A stretch of DNA of 64,000 bases from Ligula intestinalis (GCA_036362985.1 JAYGXS010000004.1:33230097-33294096), one strand, 5' to 3'. Positions 22,259 to 34,893 are shown, numbered from the stretch's first letter. Notes: generated by a model from the letters alone, not told the origin. A program made the numbers and translations.

Positions 22259-23617
22259 CAGGGTGCCCCACAAAAAACCTCTAAGTTTGATTGTTACGGC
22301 GGCCGGACCGCCCATGCCGTCACGATCGATGGCGGAGAAAACAGAACACCTGGGCCACATCCGAAGTGAAGCCGCCCCCGTTGGTTCGCACCCGCATTCA
22401 TGTCGCCCACGCCATGTTCCGCTCAGTGGTGAGGAGCACCCACACAACGTGGGTGTTGGTCGCAGAGAAGGTTCTAAAATGCCCACCTGCGCACCATATG
22501 CCAGGAATATTCTGGAAAGACGTGTAGACCCATGCCACAGCTAAGCGATTTCCAGCGCAAGGTCATCGTCCTATTCCGGAAAGAACATCCAACATGGGGG
22601 TTGCAGAAATGTCGGAACATTTTGCCTACATTTTTTGGTGCCATTACAACTGATTAGTTTAGAGGTGTCGCGGCTGTATTCAAACAAGGTGGATCACCTG
22701 TAGCAAAGCTGCGCAAGCCTGGTAGTGGCACTTCTTGCAGGCACGATTCCCCAACAAGGCGAGCAGTCTTGGAACTTGCCATAACTCCACCAGATCATCA
22801 CAGAAGACATTCAAGTCAACGTGAAATTTGTAAAGAACTGGGATTGTCAAAAGGGTATGTGCACAGAACAATTGCAAAATCCAATTTAAAATGTTTTCGA
22901 CGTATTCAATGCCATGTTTTAACTGAAGCACACCAGCACGCTCGAAAGACAAAGTGTGATGCCATGCTGCAGCGCTTCGGTGAAGGAGAAAAATGGAAAC
23001 AAGTGTGGTTCTCAAATGAATCATCATTCTGCTTGTCTGCACCACTGAATAGGCAAAATGAACGCATATATCGTGCAGTGGAAGTCAAAACTGATTTTCC
23101 TGATGAAGATTTGCTGGTGGAGATAGACAAGCAGCAAAAATCTATCATGTGCTATGGTGCTGTTTCCTGGCAAGGCAAAACAGACCTCTATTTTATTGAA
23201 GGAGATGCTACTGGGCAGGAAGGTAATGCACCGAGGCGGAGAACGAAAAAAAACTGTAAATCAAGTTGTTTACAGAGAGGAGATGTGCCCGCAGATTTTT
23301 ACATATATTGATCAAGTAATGCAGGGAAAACCCTGGACGTGGCAGCAAGATGGTGCAAAGCCACACACTGCCAATGACACTGTCGCCTGGCTCCGAGTTA
23401 ACACTCCAGATTTCATCACACCCCAGCAATGGCCATCCAAGAGCCCTGACCTGAATGTTAATGGACAGCATTTTGAGCGATATCTGTAACTTGTTATTAG
23501 GTAACAGTTTGTTAATTACACAATAAAGTTTTTAGTTATAATTGTAATGAATAATTTTTATTTTTATAACAGTATAAACATTATCATAAATTTAGGGGTT
23601 TTTCGTGGGGCACCCTG
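22259..23617 (+). mobile_element. Tc1/mariner DNA transposon, complete but inactive
   Basis: A 1359-bp element bounded by TA dinucleotides (22257-22258 and 23618-23619), the target duplication of this superfamily. The ends are inverted repeats: CAGGGTGCCCCACAAAAAAC at the left, and its near-perfect complement GTTTTTCGTGGGGCACCCTG at the right. One transposase gene lies inside. The right ~100 bp are found again at 24981-25081. Confidence 0.92.
22532..23489 (+). pseudogene. Tc1/mariner transposase with stop, frameshift and lost catalytic Asp
   Basis: Translation from ATG 22532 (PQLSDFQRKVIVLFRKEHP) meets a TAG at 22655 and then continues in the same frame. It contains a helix-turn-helix (REICKELGLSKGYVHRTI) and WKQVWFSNESSF, then shifts frame near 23220-23230. 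The final frame holds WQQDGAKPHTA and WPSKSPDLN. The latter two match the second and third acidic motifs, with 32 residues between the Asps. The first catalytic Asp is Asn (AAT at 23015-23017). The C-terminus after SPDLN is short. A transposase of this kind cuts at the TA-flanked inverted repeats; this copy cannot. Confidence 0.9.
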
Positions 23618-23654
23618 TATTATGGATACCATCACTACGTGCGTACAAATAGTA

Positions 23655-23850
23655 TTACTTAATTCCTCTAGTAATTAATGCGGAAAATGTGATGTAAATT
23701 TATCGCCACACACAGATTCAGGCCCAGCCTCAGTGTTAGGATAGATTTGCGCGCAAGCATTTCTATTGAAACTGAGGCTGAGCCCGAATCTGTGTGTGGC
23801 GATATATTTACACCAAACTTTTTACATTAATTACGGAGGAAATTAAGTAA
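23655..23850. repeat. 196-bp palindromic (foldback/MITE-like) element
   Basis: The left arm (about 23655-23734; TTACTTAATTCCTC, GCCACACACAGATTC, CCTCAGT) and the right arm (about 23780-23850; ACTGAGGCTG, GAATCTGTGTGTGGC, AATTAAGTAA) are inverted copies with small gaps. About 45 nt separate them. A transcript would form a long hairpin. It has no coding capacity and lies 37 bp from the mariner end. Clear target duplications could not be fixed. Confidence 0.8.
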
Positions 23851-23999
23851 ATTATACCTACAACAACTTGCTTGTCTCACAAAATGTCAACTGAAATTCT
23901 TAACTGCAATCTGTAGATTAGGCATATGTGTACACCGATCTGTAGATTGTTTAAAACGTTCTGTTCTGGGAGATATGCTCTAGGTTCGTGCATTACCTT

Positions 24000-24980
24000 C
24001 TGAGACTATTAAGAAGCAGATGAGTATGAACCAGATAGCAAATGCGGGTCGCTGGGGGACTCACTAATAAACCGAACCCCACACGGCTGCGTGACGCAAC
24101 AGTACATATTGGTGAGACAGCGGTTGACCGTGTATCTGATTCCCGTGAATCAAGATTATTTATGTTTCTTTCAATAAAATGGAGGTAGAACTAGGCTTAT
24201 GTAGTAGTGTGGAGGAGTGCCGTAGTTCTCCCCCCCCCCCTTCGTTCTTCAAGGCTCGCTGCCCCATAGTCGTAGCAGGGCATAATTTTCCTACAGAAAG
24301 ACTATTTTAAGGGCGTAGTAATTTTCGAGGGATCAAAGTAACAATTTGGTAGGTTGTTAAAACCTCCCTCCCAATCACACAGCCTAGTATTTTTCTTTCA
24401 CTGAGCACAATAAAGGGACAAGCCACAGGTAAGAGGAATGACACCAGTCTCAGAACCTATCCATTGGCATAGCTTTCGGGTTAAACGAATAGGCAGTCGC
24501 GGACACCGCAGCCATAATACATTCCGATTTGGCACAGCGGTGTTGCGATATCAGGAGTGTTGACTGCTATCAATTATTAGCCTTAGCCGCCATCATTCGT
24601 CACGATAAACTGGTATATGACAAAATCAGCAAAACTTCACACCACCCATTGTTTAGCTAGCCACAGCTTGACCCGGTTTTTGGACGCCTGTAAGGGTCAC
24701 GCTCTGCATGATCTGCCTGGACACGTTTGAGGCCACAGCCGCCGCGGATAGTTAGCTCAACAACAAAGGAGAAAGGGACTTTAATTTTCTACCAGGACCC
24801 ATCTTTATGGAAAGTCCGATTGTCCGGCTCAGTCGGCGTTGATGATTGCAACCAGGCTGCATTGTCGCAGTCGCCGATGCTCCTTTTATGACTTGAGACA
24901 GCTTCAGAATCCTCCTGTGTCGATAAGACACGCAAAGAACAAGTGAGATTTTTAGCAGACTTTTAATTCCACAAGTGGCC
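24000..24980. other. Unassigned intergenic DNA with a poly-C run
   Basis: Ten C at 24231-24240; otherwise no feature that I can support. Confidence 0.4.
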
Positions 24981-25081
24981 TACACAATAGAGTTGTTAGT
25001 TATAATTGCAATTAATAATTTTTATTTTTATAACAGTATAAACGTTATCATAAATTAAGGGTTTTTTCGTGGAGCACCCTG
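24981..25081 (+). mobile_element. Solo right end of the mariner family
   Basis: About 100 bp nearly identical to 23517-23617 (TTAGTTATAATTG, TTTTTATTTTTATAACAG and the inverted repeat ending GCACCCTG), followed by TA. No left end or transposase precedes it. It is a truncated second copy that shows the family has been mobile here more than once. Confidence 0.85.
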
Positions 25082-25089
25082 TAGTTTGG

Positions 25090-27285
25090 AGAGATCGCTG
25101 CTGAATGCCTGGAGAAATATACCCCCGGAGGCCTTCCTGAATCTTAATCATTCGATGCCAATGAGCGTAGGAGCTGTCTGAAAATTCAAAAGCAAAGATC
25201 CTGTTGAAGTAAGTTTTAACATACATATGCATATAACATGAAAAAATTTCAATGTGCTATAGCGGTTCACAGACATTCAAAATACCTATTGAAATTCCGT
25301 TTCCCTAATATAATATAAGTCTTGAAAAAAATTACGCATTTATGCAAGATACTGTATGAAGCAAAAAAGGATATAAAAACACAAGCCTGTTTTTTGTAAA
25401 TATGATTATTTTATGATTAAAAGGAATCAGGGTCCTTGTAAGAATACAACTTATTTTTTAAAACTCTGAGTCATGCAAAGACATTCAGCTTCGCAGAACC
25501 GCGTGTTTTGACGCATTATAAAGCAATACCAACGGCTGCTTTCAATATTTAATTTAAACGTTTCACGATAATTCCTGCTCATTATTATACCTTTAACTGC
25601 CGATAAAAACAAGACGAAAAGCGATTCTGAAATAGAACCTAGCGTTAAGATAGATTTTGTACGATTTTTTTCGAAAATGAATAATTTAAAGATAGAATTA
25701 TTTGAAGATATGCAGTGTCTATATAATATTAGTATTTACCCGGCCACTTGCTTTGAAAACTTAACGAAATTGAAACAAACTCTTCAGGCTGACGATACAG
25801 TGAAGAACGATCCAGAATAGACAGAAAAGTTAGTTCTTTCTGTAAAAGCGTTCGCAGCTTAAAGTGATCATTTTCCTTTCCACTCTGATGCAACTTTTTT
25901 GTTTGGATCCGACTGAGTTAAAAAAATAAACAATATTCTCGATGGTTTTCTCATTAAAGTGGCCTGCACCTGTGCCACTGAGGAGTTGTATTAACAGCAA
26001 CAACATTCAAGTACCTTTCAACTACTTATTTTTTAAGAATATATTATTACACTGTGACTTTTGCCTGTCCCGACATGACCATAAAAATAGCAGTGCAAGT
26101 AATTCTAACAGGTATATTATGCCTTTGCTTAAGGCGTTATGCTGACTTCATCGCTCTCACTCAGGACGTCACTTTCAGGGTGCAAATGTGTGTTCGCTTC
26201 GTCAGCAAATGCAACTGAGTATTCTGTTTAATCTTTTTAGTCAGGAACCGGCTCGGCTCGGTCAAGGTCAAATAGGTCGAAGCTGAAAAAGTTATGTTTG
26301 TCTTAATTAGCTACATATGAAACAGTGGAATCTATGAGGCGACCTTCTGTGAATCTGCATGCAAATCTTAAACGCACCCAAGGCAGTTTGACAAAGCTCA
26401 TAGTTCCCTTTCAATTTCTTCTTGAAGTTGACTTACACTAAGGATGTTTTATTACAAACGGTAATGTAAACTAGTTCAGTCCGTGTTCGCACTCGAACGT
26501 TTGATCTCTTAACTTATCGCACATTTACACCAAACAAGTGAAAAACATTGCCAGGTGCAAATGTTAAGTTGCAAATACTTCGTTAATGTATCATTTTCTG
26601 ATTTTTGCCTGACAATACAACAGGCCAAACAAAATATTAACACTTGGCTTAATTTTTCATAATTCCAGTTAAATTAACCAGCACACGAAAAATATAAGAA
26701 AACAGAGGACTTCCGAAGAAAATGGTGCAAAGAAGGGATAAATATAGCGAATTATTTTTCAAATGAGGACGATTCTGAAAACCATTTTTCAGCATACACA
26801 TTTTTGTGTCAGCAACAGACAGATTGAGATAACTTTAATGCGTACAGGTCATTAGACGCCGGAGAATGCTGCTGAAACTACGCGAGGCCGATGGATCACT
26901 GCTCGTTGACATTTAGTTAAATCCCCTCTAAAATAAAGGTTGACTGGTTAATATCGAGACTGAATCACTAAACATCTGTTCATATTACTAAACGGTTAAA
27001 TTTTCAAACAATTTGAAATAAGGAAGACTCTCAAATCATGTTAAACCGAAGAGTACCAGAAATTGTTTGAATGCGCTTGAAACTCCACTAAGACAAACTG
27101 CGCTTATTTCACTGCTTTTGCGTCTTAAAAGGTAGAGATTTTGGCTAAAATTGATCAATATTTCTTACAAAATTTGCATTAAACGCTTGTTCTCTTAAAG
27201 GTGTTAAGTTAAGCCTAACGAATCCGTATCGCATCTAAGGCCACTAGGTTAGGCAAAGAAATCGAGTTTAGCCAGACAGATTTTC
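25090..27285. other. Unassigned intergenic DNA
   Basis: No supported coding, repeat or RNA feature; frames are short and AT-rich. Confidence 0.4.
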
Positions 27286-27289
27286 ATTA

Positions 27290-27870
27290 AAAGTCAGTTA
27301 ACGGAAAACAATTGTTTTCAGCAACTCGTCATCAGACCAAACGTTTGCAAGAGAAACGAACGCTGTACATAACAATTACAGTTTGAATTAATAGAAAAAT
27401 CAATAGCTGCCTAACATTGGCGCTGATTGGCCACCACGGACAATGTCAGTTTGCGCATGGTAACCACGACAGCGTGTTGGTTGCAAGACTGCCACTAGCT
27501 GGTAGGGGCAAAATGCTTTCGCCATCTGGTGTCGGTTTAGGCCATGAAAGTGTAAAAGCTTGTGTCAGAGTCTTCTGACAACAAAGCATTGGATTTGCTG
27601 GCCGTATTTCTAATGCTTCAGCTGTGGCGAGCATCCGTTGGAGTAGGCCTTTTGAGAAGTTAGATGGTATTCGGTAGACAACCTGAAAGGCTACGTAAAT
27701 ATCGATTCGATGGTTCATATCGACAAGATGTGCGAAAAAAGAACTCGAGATTATTCATGTTTCACCTTTTCTTAGCCAGGCCAGTATGTGCTCACGTACC
27801 CTCTTTTTCAGACGCTTCGTTGTTCGGCCGATGTATTCCGCTGCAATGTGGAAAAAGGACTACCAGATTG
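27290..27870 (-). pseudogene. PLE GIY-YIG region, C-terminus and hammerhead-like 3' end
   Basis: Minus strand from about 27870: EYIGRTTKRLKKRVREH, HILAWLRKGET, then a TGA stop, SSSFFAHLVDMNHRID, and FQVVYRIPSNFSKGLLQR with CCQKTLTQAFTLSWPKP (27718-27446). This is the YIG-containing nuclease and tail of the same PLE subfamily as at 45123-45602. Downstream, at 27335-27316, CTGATGA and GAAAAC keep the hammerhead order, though helix II is weak. The stop codon and missing RT show it is inactive. Confidence 0.75.
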
Positions 27871-28736
27871 GCTTTTGAATTTCCGTGAACTTTTCTTAAT
27901 GCTCACTCTTTTCAAGCCTTTTGCCATGAAGGTTGTCTGTGTTCAACGATTGTACGAAATCCTTTGAAATATCATACATCTCAAAGGCACTTACCAAAAA
28001 CGTGACTGTCTGAATGTTAATTCTTACGAAGATGCTCATATTAACAGTGTTTTATAAACTGCTTAAATTTTGTCAACACATTTTCAAGCAAAATATAATT
28101 CCACAATACAAGTCAGTTTAAAATATGTCTGTAAGATGTAACCCCTTCAAAAAACCCTATCGGTAGGTATTAAGCTAACGAATATGTATGAATGTTATGT
28201 TTTTTGAAAGTGATCTTGTTAATGGAATTGGCAAATATTGACCAGTTTTTGGCTCAACCGTAACAATGACATAATTTGGCCGGAATTGAAAGCAACTACG
28301 TTTCCTCTTATATCACAGCAGTTTAACTAAAATTTGGATAACTTCAGGTCCCGTTCTAAGATTGCAATCCAAAAAATAATGGCCAAGTATATGTTGGAAT
28401 ATTGCAGAAAGTCCTAGCCTTCTGTCTGTTCCCTGTCCACATTAGCGAAAATTATTGCAAACATAAGTATACCTTGTGAGATGGTATAGAGTTAACAAGA
28501 CTGTATTAACGTCCGTGCGCACAAAAATTATATTAATTATTGCTTGCCGTCCCAAATTGTTAATGCTGTAAAACAAGCAATGCTCAAAAAATTCTACTGC
28601 ATTTTCTGACAAACATCTCAGGAATTGGCAAAAAAATTATTTTCGAAAATGAAATTATCCTCTCTTCCTTAAAACCAGCTTGGCTTCGTCTGATTTCCCT
28701 CAAATGAGGAATTAATATTACGGTTCTCCAAGGGAA

Positions 28737-28991
28737 ATGTTTTCGACGTTAGCTTATGTTGTTGCTTTGTCATGTACTATAGCGTACCAAGGCCAAAGGC
28801 TTGTTTCTGTCACAGTGGAGAGCACAGAAAATAAAAACTTGGCTAGGCAACCTACAAATTCACAGAAGTTTGTCTCTTTTTCTGAAGTAAATTATAAGTT
28901 TAAATATTATTTTCTAGAAGGTTCTCAAATTTGCTCGTCCGAGGAAATTATCAAATCCCATTTCGGCCTTGAGTTTAAAGAAGTTGGTTGA
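28737..28991 (+). CDS. Short secreted-type frame, counterpart of 9300-9416
   Basis: 84 codons starting with a signal-peptide-like segment (MFSTLAYVVALSCTIAY) and followed by a hydrophilic part (ESTENKNLARQPTNSQKF, then YKFKYYFLEG). The hydrophobic start is kept in copy 1, although the ATG differs and copy 1 stops after 38 codons. No family recognised. TTTCTGTCACAG near 28806-28817 could be an acceptor. It may be one exon of a small secreted gene or a chance frame. Confidence 0.3.
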   Translation: MFSTLAYVVALSCTIAYQGQRLVSVTVESTENKNLARQPTNSQKFVSFSEVNYKFKYYFLEGSQICSSEEIIKSHFGLEFKEVG

Positions 28992-29529
28992 CAGACTGTA
29001 CTATTCCTTTATCATCCTATCTTTGTCTGATAATGTTTTGGTTAAAATCATTTTGAGGTATTTGATAGATATTTTTACAAGAAAGAAGATCAAAAACTGA
29101 AATATTTCTCACCTCAGAATCGCTTTGTTTAAACTAACAGCTCTCTGACTTAATATTTTTCGTGTATATCCATGTATAGAAATTTTGTCGTATAGGTAGA
29201 TACCATTGCCGCCAAAGGCAAAGGCGAAGGGAATGACCATTTCTGGCTTATAAGTTGTCGTCATCTACCCATGCCCAAATCCAAGTGACGTCCCACCAAG
29301 CCTCGAAATCCTGACCAGTTTGATCAGAGCCAAGCTCACAGATGAATTACGTTAGCGGTAGGGTAAGTGTTCATCAATATGCATAGCAATTTCCTTCATC
29401 CATATCTCAACAACTTATGCAGCAGCCTTTTGCTGCCAAGCAACTCTTTATCTCTACGTCGTCCATGATGCAATATAACAAAACGGATAATTGGAAGAAT
29501 AATATGGTCAGTAATTAGTCAGTATCAGT

Positions 29530-31645
29530 CAGCTTATTTTGAGTAAATGACCGAAGACCCTTAAAACTTCATCGAAAAGGTGCAGGAATGCATAAGTTTT
29601 TGTAAAATATGCAACAATTGTTACAGATCACTTTTGTTGTGCAAAAGGGCATACAAATATTTTGAAAATATGAATTGTTGAGAAGGTGAGGCGTTTGCGG
29701 AATGGCAGCGTACAAAATGTTCGCTGTATATGCGGTACGACCTTCCTCTTGTGATTTGTAATAAAAATAAAAACTCTGTTGAAATCAAACGAGTAGTAGG
29801 TTTGCATATATGTTAGTCGTCATTTATGTTAGGTGGCTGTTGGGCTTTAACAGAAAATTAGCCAAACGTCTCTTGAAGACGTTCCCAGTAGGTGAATGCA
29901 CAGTAGACTCTGGAAAGGAGTTCCACTGTCGAATGACCCTTTTAGAGAAGAAGGATGAACGTTGGTTTGTTCGGCTTAGTTCCTTTCTCAACTGGCAGTC
30001 ATGGCTTCTGACATTTGTTCTTGGGGGCCTTTGAAAAAGATCCTCTTTCTTGACGTCCAGACCAGTTCCCTTCACTCACTGAAAAATTGCTATGAGGTCC
30101 CCTCTGGCTTGTCCAAAATGGAGGGAAAATAGATTTAAAGTAGTCAATCGCTGTTCATATGTGGACTGCTTTAGTTCAGGGACCACCTTGGTAGAACGTC
30201 GTTGAACACCTACAAGAATCGACATGTCTTTTTATGAAGTCAGGGGTGCGAAGCCTGTATCGCATATGCCAGAGGAGGCCGCACGAACGTTTCGTATACT
30301 TCTCCGAAAATATCAGTATTCAGGTGAACGAACGTCCTTCTTATGGCGCCCATGACCGACATTGCTCTCGCTGCGGCTTTGGAGCACTCTGCGGTGACAC
30401 ATAGGCCGTCTTTAATAAAAGCACCTAGGTCATTTTGCACACGGACGGTTTTGAATGGTTGGCCTTCCAAGATGTTATGTACTGCAGTTGTGCGTCGCCT
30501 TGCTGATAGCGTGAGCATTACTTCACATGTTTATGGGTTGAAGTTAATACACCAACTGTTTCTCAAAGAGTTTAGTCGGTCTATAATCTCTCGTTATATT
30601 TGGAAGTCTCCTTCGTCTTTTATCTCCCTCCACAGTTCGAGATCATAAGCAAAGTGTTTTATGTCAGATTTAATTTCTCGCAAGATTGAATTTACATCGA
30701 TGATAAAAAGGAGCGGCCAAAGAACTGACCCTTGTAGAACTCCATTTTAACAGTTGTTTACTCTGAACGGTAGCCCCTTGCAGTAACTTTTTGACTACGG
30801 TCTACAAGGAAGTCTTTAATTCAGTCAAATAGATTCCCTTTCATTACAAAGTCAGACAGCTTTCGAATGAGGCGCTGCTGTGGAACGCAATCAAACACCT
30901 TGGTGAAGTCAAAATAATAACATTCACTTATTGTCCTTCATTCATGACTTTTATAGTGTTCTAGCGTTGTGATAAAGTTTGTATGACAAGATCTATTCTC
31001 ATAGAAATCATGCTGGAATAAGCTGATTTGGTGGTGAACTGTATCAAGCGATCAAATCAATTTTTTTAATCATCCTATCCATCAGCTTACAACAGATGTA
31101 CGTCAAACCAACCAGACGGTAGTTGGATGGATAGAGTTATTATCCTCTTTTATGGATGGTTACGGTATTTGACAACTTTCATGTTTTAGGTAGTTAACCA
31201 GCTTCGAACGATTTTCGAAAGATTGTACTGAGTAATTTTGCTAATTCTCCAGATATTTGGTGATGAAGTAAACCTGCGATCTCATCCAGTCCAGGTGACT
31301 TGGCCGGATCCAACTTCGTTAACTCCACCAAAACGGTCTACTGTGTAAATAATACAGTGTTTACAGTGTTTTTGACGACATGTGAAAAAGGGTTTGGCTT
31401 AAACGGTGGCTCCATGTTACAGACACCTTAAAAACTTTCTGAAAAGAGTTCGGCTTTGTGAGAGTTACTACCCGCAGTTTCGTTGTTTTGTAGTTTAAAG
31501 TTGCGAGATGGTCCCGGTTCTTTGTAGAACGTCTGAAGTAGGCGAAGAAGGCTTTGGGTTTTTGTGGCGCCTCTTCCTGGAGTCAAATTTAATAAAAGGC
31601 TCGTGTTTATCTGAGGATTCTCTTTCAAAAATTGCGATGTTGTCG
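29530..31645 (-). mobile_element. CR1/jockey-type LINE, truncated and decayed
   Basis: This ~2.1-kb block sits in duplication copy 2 and is missing from copy 1 (junction near 10100). Minus-strand coding traces run in RT order. They are KAELFSESF (31440), YYFDFTKVFDCVPQQRL (about 30920-30860, the usual DF.KAFD.V), HNILEGQPFKTVRVQNDLGA and VRPPLAYAIQASHP (30518-30240), and SRTNQRSSFFSKRVIRQWNS (30034-29824). The family copies itself by target-primed reverse transcription. Stops and frameshifts are frequent and the 5' half (endonuclease) is absent, as with most LINE insertions. Confidence 0.8.
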
Positions 31646-32158
31646 ACAAAAACGTTCGAAATCTCCTAATTTTGCTGACACATGGAACCTCGGGGAGTAC
31701 GCCGTATGAAAAAACATCTTAGAAAAGGGCAAAAAATTTACTCGATGCTGATTGCATGATGTTTTGTGGCCCCTGTACTTCGGGTGGATAAATATTGGTG
31801 GGCATCCATTTTAATTGTTTTCTTGATCCATTACAGATAGAGTATTGCTTTGTTTCAAACAAAATTTTATTTGCTATTTTTAAAGTTTTAACAAGAATTG
31901 TACGCTGCGGTACAACCTTGCTTGCTAAATTAGTACATTATCAATACTGTGATTAAATTTATATGTATGCTGAAGTTTTTGACTAAACACCCAACATGCA
32001 AAGTTACGTCATCCGCGCTGATGACGGTCACCATTATTCATGCAGGCAAAGTCTGAAGCAACACTTAAGCCAGTCATCAAGTCACCAATTATGTGGCGTT
32101 TGCAGCGCTTGATCTAGACCACCAGCTAAAGTAGCCAATGAATCGCACCGTGCATGGC

Positions 32159-32168
32159 TATTTAAGCA
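32159..32168 (+). promoter_or_regulatory. TATA-like element of the mucin-like pseudogene
   Basis: TATTTAAGCA is identical to 10616-10625 in copy 1, within a conserved upstream block that starts near 32015. Confidence 0.5.
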
Positions 32169-32311
32169 GGCGAAATTCAAAAGCATAATTTTCGTTTCAG
32201 TACCTCGAATCGTCTCACCTATGGTGAGTTGATATAGCACGCTAAAGTGTTTTACTTTCCAGAAATTATCTTTGCCGAATCACCTCACCTGCAAGTTCTC
32301 ATTTGTTTTAG

Positions 32312-32635
32312 TTTAAGACCTCTGTGCTTTAACTGTGAGATTATTCCTCTTCAGGGTTCTGATTTTCCTTCCACCTGTCTACATTGGTATGTCAGATGTG
32401 GTTAATATGGCTGTCCGTTACTGCGCATGCTATTTTAATAAATACAAAGCTCACATTTGCATATTCCATTGTAGCCTACGTTTAGGCGAACAATGCAACC
32501 ACCACCGCCGGAGGTGCGGGCAATAATAATACGCAGACACACGCGGGCTCGAGTACGACCTCCGGATCTTCGGCTTTGGGAATGTTCCATTCTGGCCTAA
32601 TCGCCCTCCCACTTGCCCTACTTACTACACCATAA
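32312..32635 (+). pseudogene. Mucin-like gene, duplicated copy, start codons lost
   Basis: Splice sites are kept: 5' UTR intron from GTGAGT at 32224 to TTTTAG at 32311, and second intron from GTATGT at 32397 to TTGTAG at 32474. Both ATGs of copy 1 are gone (the second is GTG), and the last exon has TAG at 32483-32485 in place of CAG. The rest of that exon remains open with the same plan: NNATTTAGGAGNNNTQT, SSTTSGSSALG and a hydrophobic tail LIALPLALL. Either it decayed recently or it uses an unrecognised start. A pseudogene is the simplest reading. Confidence 0.7.
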
Positions 32636-34893
32636 GCATTGGCAAGGCATTGTTCCATGACCTATAGTACAGAATGCAAAAGTTGTGCTGTAGTTTAGAA
32701 TGAATAATACATGTGCTTTTTAAATGCTGGTTTTCGCTTCCGATTTTCGCTTCTGATTTTCATAACTGATGTACCTAAACAAGCGGGCTATGGTGTCTTT
32801 GATCCAAGTAATCACACTGTCATGTTATATTGGTAAATGTTTAGCGTCCTACATATCCACTGTGGATTTACGAAGCTCTCTTTTGTAAACATCTTACTAG
32901 TAGTTTATGAAAAGTTGCAAATTCTACTGCACCATAGACTATGCATGTCTCCTTCTACAGCATTCTAAACGCACCTTTGTAGCCTACTTGCAATTAGCAG
33001 ATTGTGCAATATGTTGGTTGCACAGTTCATTTTAAAGTGTAAGAGGCAACAGTGGCATGCTGTTGCATTTGGTCGATACAAAAATGTGATCATTTTGAAG
33101 TCCAAATGCTCGAATTTGGTCAAACGCTGCTTTAGTATGTATATAACTTCGTCGTCATGAACAAGTGAACAGCTAATTGTGACCGTCTGTCCAAATGTTC
33201 AAGTTTCCTCGAACCCTGTTTTTGTACGCCCTACCACATGCCATGGAAATATGTACATAACCTCCTCATCATGAACAAGTGAATGGTTAATTGTGGCCAT
33301 CTGTCTGCTGTCAGCCGTAAAATATATTCCATTCTTATAATGGAGCTTAAGTCACTTAGATTATTTACTCATAGCTCACGTAAGAGGATTGTGAATGTAA
33401 AAAATTGTGGCTGCGGTCGTTGGTTCTAAAGGACAAGTAAGCGAATGTTTGACGTGCAGAAAACTCTACGTGTAAGCAACACGCATAATAAGTGTGCGAA
33501 CGTTTAAACAGCGGATGAGGCAGCAGACTTTCTTACTGTGTACTTTGGGGATTGCAAACTATCTAATTTGATAAAATGAAGAGAAAATAATTGCAGTGAC
33601 GAGGGAGTATTCACAGGGGCCAAACCTTACGACCTTCATTCAAAGGAAAACTGTTAACATGTTACACGGTTCTGCAGTCATGGACATCTCGAGACAATCC
33701 ATGAAACTCTTTTCAATTAAAATGTTTATGGTTTTTCAAATCATCACCATACACGAGGATATTTGTTTTTATGTTTTTTAAGCATACATTTTAGGTTTCA
33801 GATCGAGAAATGCCCTTGCCAGGCAATTTCAGCAAAACTTTACTTTCAGCGTGATATGGCCCGCATAACTCTTGCTGATTGTTTTCTCGTGTGTACTGCT
33901 TACGTGACCATTTTAGTACATTTGGTAATCAAACGCAGTAATTAGGTTAAAACTAAGGAAGGACAGTCATATTGGCCAGTAGATTAATGTTAAAATATAC
34001 TTTGAGATAACTGAGACATGTATCCACCTAACGTATTAACCTTCAATAAGTCGAACCCGCAACTTGGCCATTGATCAGTTACATATTGGCTGCTAACATG
34101 TTCCACTGGAATTGGAATTTGGCTGCGCCATTTCAGCCGTGGACATTGTCGAGTAAAGCCGTTTATAATATATTGTTGTATGTAAAATCAGTATGTTTTC
34201 ACGTGCATTAAATGTTACTTTTCATCACCAAATGAAATAAGCATTTCTTTATATCTCCACCCTATTTGCAGCCATTCGTTTGATCTTGGATGATCTTATA
34301 CTGCTGGAGATTCAATGCTGACCAATAAGTCTGATATAAATTCGTCATTGTTGTGGTTAGGATTTGTTAGGACACATTCAAAACGTTTGAGTAGACGTAG
34401 GATAATAACAATATTTGTCAGGGCTGATCATTTCATTTTTATTCAAAGGCCCTCTCTTTGGTCGCTGTAGCAATACGACATGGAAGTTTTCATAATTGCA
34501 CTTTCATCCACATTTACCGATAACATGTTTCCTTATGACGTGCTGTACTTTGATTGCATCGTAAATGTTTAGCTTACCGTAATATTGACAGGCGTTTTCT
34601 TGATGTAATGCCGATAAACCTGTAAGCCTTCATTTCACAGGGGATTTGTATTACAGTTCAGAGCGCAGTTAACTAAATGTCTACAGACAGTGATCATTCA
34701 CGCTCGCATCGAAAAAACGCTTATCTCAGATGTGTGACAATAATCAGGCATTAAAGCAGTCTCCACCTCACCGTTCTCCTCTAGAGATTAAAACCTCGCT
34801 TTCTTAATGCTTCTTTTCATTTTTTTGCATGTTCATATCTGCTTCATGAACATTGTTCATGTGCTGGTAATTTAAACAAAATTATGTTAAATT

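Noticed and set aside
22256..22544. GC-rich frames of 76-93 codons on both strands
   Set aside because: They fall in the 5' noncoding part of the mariner between its inverted repeat and the transposase start.
22680..23045. 121-codon minus-strand frame
   Set aside because: It lies antisense to the mariner transposase, whose motifs are clear on the plus strand.
24231..24240. Poly-C run and similar homopolymers (also 58912-58919)
   Set aside because: Simple low-complexity tracts without context; could also be sequencing uncertainty.
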